64,000 bases of DNA, from the NCBI GenBank assembly GCA_020633495.1, contig JACKDR010000005.1, forward strand, positions 107,501-171,500. Direction: 5' to 3'. Below the pieces are notes generated by a model, which saw nothing but the letters and a program-made list of their open reading frames with translations, did no database searches and was not told the DNA's origin. The DNA is from Kofleriaceae bacterium. Lineage in GTDB: Bacteria > Myxococcota_A > Polyangia > Haliangiales > Haliangiaceae. The first letter of the stretch is position 1. Each line of letters opens with the position of its first letter. The position numbers and the translations under genes are program-made. Below, one piece after another: positions 63,076 through 64,000 of this stretch.

Positions 63076-64000
63076 CTACTTCTTCTTGCTGGTGGCCTTG
63101 GCCAGCAGATCGCCGAAGGTGCCCAGGCTCTGCGGCGCCCGCTGCATGGCGCGGCCGTGCTCGACCGCGGCGACCTCCTCGGCGCGGCCGCTGGCCGCCA
63201 TCGACAGGCCGATGCGGTGCTTGTCGGCGTCGACCGCGAGGATCGTGACCTCGACGTCCTGGCCCAGCTTGACGACCTCGCGCGGGTGGTTGACCCGGCG
63301 GCCGGCGCCCAGCTCGCTGATGTGGACCAGGCCCTCGAGGCCGGGCGCGATCTCGACGAAGGCGCCGAACGGCTGCAGGCGCGTGACCTTGCCGGTGACG
63401 GTGCCGCCGACGACCAGCGCCTTGGTGGCCTCGATCCACGGGTCGGCCTCGAGCGCCTTGAGCGACAGCGCGATGCGCGCCGGCTTGCGGACGTCCTCGG
63501 ACGGCTCGACCTTGAGGACCACGACCGTGACCTCCTGGCCGACCGAGACCACCTCCTCGGGCGACTCGATCCGGGCGTAGCCCAGCTCGCTGACGTGCAG
63601 CATGCCCTCGAGGCCGCCGAGGTCGACGAACGCGCCGAACGGCTTGATCGACACGACCGTGCCGCGCAGCACCGCGCCGGGCACGACCTTGTCGACCAGC
63701 TCGGCGCGCTGCGCGGCGCGCTCCTCCTCGAGGACGGCGCGACGCGACAGCACCAGGTTGCCGCGCGGCCCCGGCTGGTACGACGTGACCCGGAAGCTGA
63801 GGCGCTGGCCGACCAGGGGCGTGAGGTCCTCGACGAAGCGGACGTCGACCTGCGACGCCGGGCAGAACGCGCGGACGCCGGCGACGTCGACCGACAGGCC
63901 GCCCTTGATCGCCTCGGTGACCGTGCCCTCGATCGGCAGGCCGAGCTCGAAGGCCTGCAGCAGCTCGGCCTTGGCCTCGGGGCCGCGGCCGCCGAGCCGG
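63076..64000 (-). CDS. Multi-S1-domain RNA-binding protein, partial
   Basis: The frame is open to the window edge, so the N-terminus is missing. At least three S1 OB-fold domains are visible: IEGTVTEAIKGGLSVDVAGV (partly at the edge), VLRGTVVSIKPFGAFVDLGG with HVSELG, and VTGKVTRLQPFGAFVEIAPG with HISELG. It ends LGTFGDLLAKATSKKK. Domain spacing and the TSYQPGPRGNLVLSRRA linker match ribosomal protein S1-like proteins; the short Lys-rich tail differs from E. coli RpsA. It binds RNA and may act in translation. Confidence 0.85.
   Translation of the reverse strand, partial: RLGGRGPEAKAELLQAFELGLPIEGTVTEAIKGGLSVDVAGVRAFCPASQVDVRFVEDLTPLVGQRLSFRVTSYQPGPRGNLVLSRRAVLEEERAAQRAELVDKVVPGAVLRGTVVSIKPFGAFVDLGGLEGMLHVSELGYARIESPEEVVSVGQEVTVVVLKVEPSEDVRKPARIALSLKALEADPWIEATKALVVGGTVTGKVTRLQPFGAFVEIAPGLEGLVHISELGAGRRVNHPREVVKLGQDVEVTILAVDADKHRIGLSMAASGRAEEVAAVEHGRAMQRAPQSLGTFGDLLAKATSKKK

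Overview
The window is extremely GC-rich, and nearly every gene has G or C at third codon positions. It encodes five Hanks-type Ser/Thr kinases or pseudokinases, at least a dozen predicted lipoproteins, two secreted proteins with MYXO-CTERM-type sorting tails, AgmX/PglI-like C-terminal domains and a spirochaete/deltaproteobacterial-type EF-G. Together these point to a myxobacterium (Myxococcota, Polyangia/Haliangiales-like). No rRNA, tRNA, insertion sequence, prophage or CRISPR array was seen. Several genes are broken by single-base frame changes at GC-rich or repetitive spots, densest at 19.4-24.2 kb. This suggests draft long-read or metagenome assembly at least as strongly as real gene decay.

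Layout. 0-9 kb: the tail of a TPR-like protein, a frameshifted lipoprotein, a zinc-ribbon membrane kinase, two GNAT acetyltransferases, an alpha/beta hydrolase operon, an AhpD-like gene whose in-frame TGA replaces the second Cys of CxxC (a probable selenoprotein), and a frameshifted MMACHC-like cobalamin-processing gene. 9-14 kb: a 1608-residue lipoprotein built of about 18 Ig-like repeats. 14-18.7 kb: the large helicase Lhr. 18.7-25.3 kb (minus strand): a HEAT-repeat/AgmX lipoprotein and two kinases, all frameshifted. 25.4-28 kb: a lipoprotein, SlyX, a short asparaginase and a PAS-histidine kinase. 28-32.2 kb (minus strand): two paralogous thioesterases, a sulfatase-like lipoprotein and a DUF3108 lipoprotein. 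32.2-38.4 kb: a DsbA-like lipoprotein, a Cys-rich lipoprotein, a Nudix hydrolase, an acidic protein, a TetR regulator with an SDR (matching palindromic operators before each) and a prolidase. 38.4-45 kb: a triple-FKBP lipoprotein, an APH-type kinase, a sortable zinc metalloprotease and a PLP lyase. 45-53 kb (minus strand): a beta-helix lipoprotein, a small EF-hand protein, a lipase-like lipoprotein, a pseudokinase-response-regulator fusion, an AlkA-like glycosylase and a ferritin-like protein. 53-64 kb: a frameshifted membrane protein, a two-heme-motif lipoprotein, EF-G, an anti-sigma-zinc-finger kinase, a metzincin-like MYXO-CTERM protein, small secreted proteins and an S1-domain protein cut by the window edge.

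Expression. At least fourteen genes carry a TAnnnT -10-like hexamer only 6-9 nt before the start codon, which implies leaderless mRNAs. A minority, such as EF-G, the SDR and the Cys-rich lipoprotein, have Shine-Dalgarno leaders instead. Adjacent genes often overlap by 4 bp through a GTGA or share a TGATG junction, which marks translationally coupled pairs.
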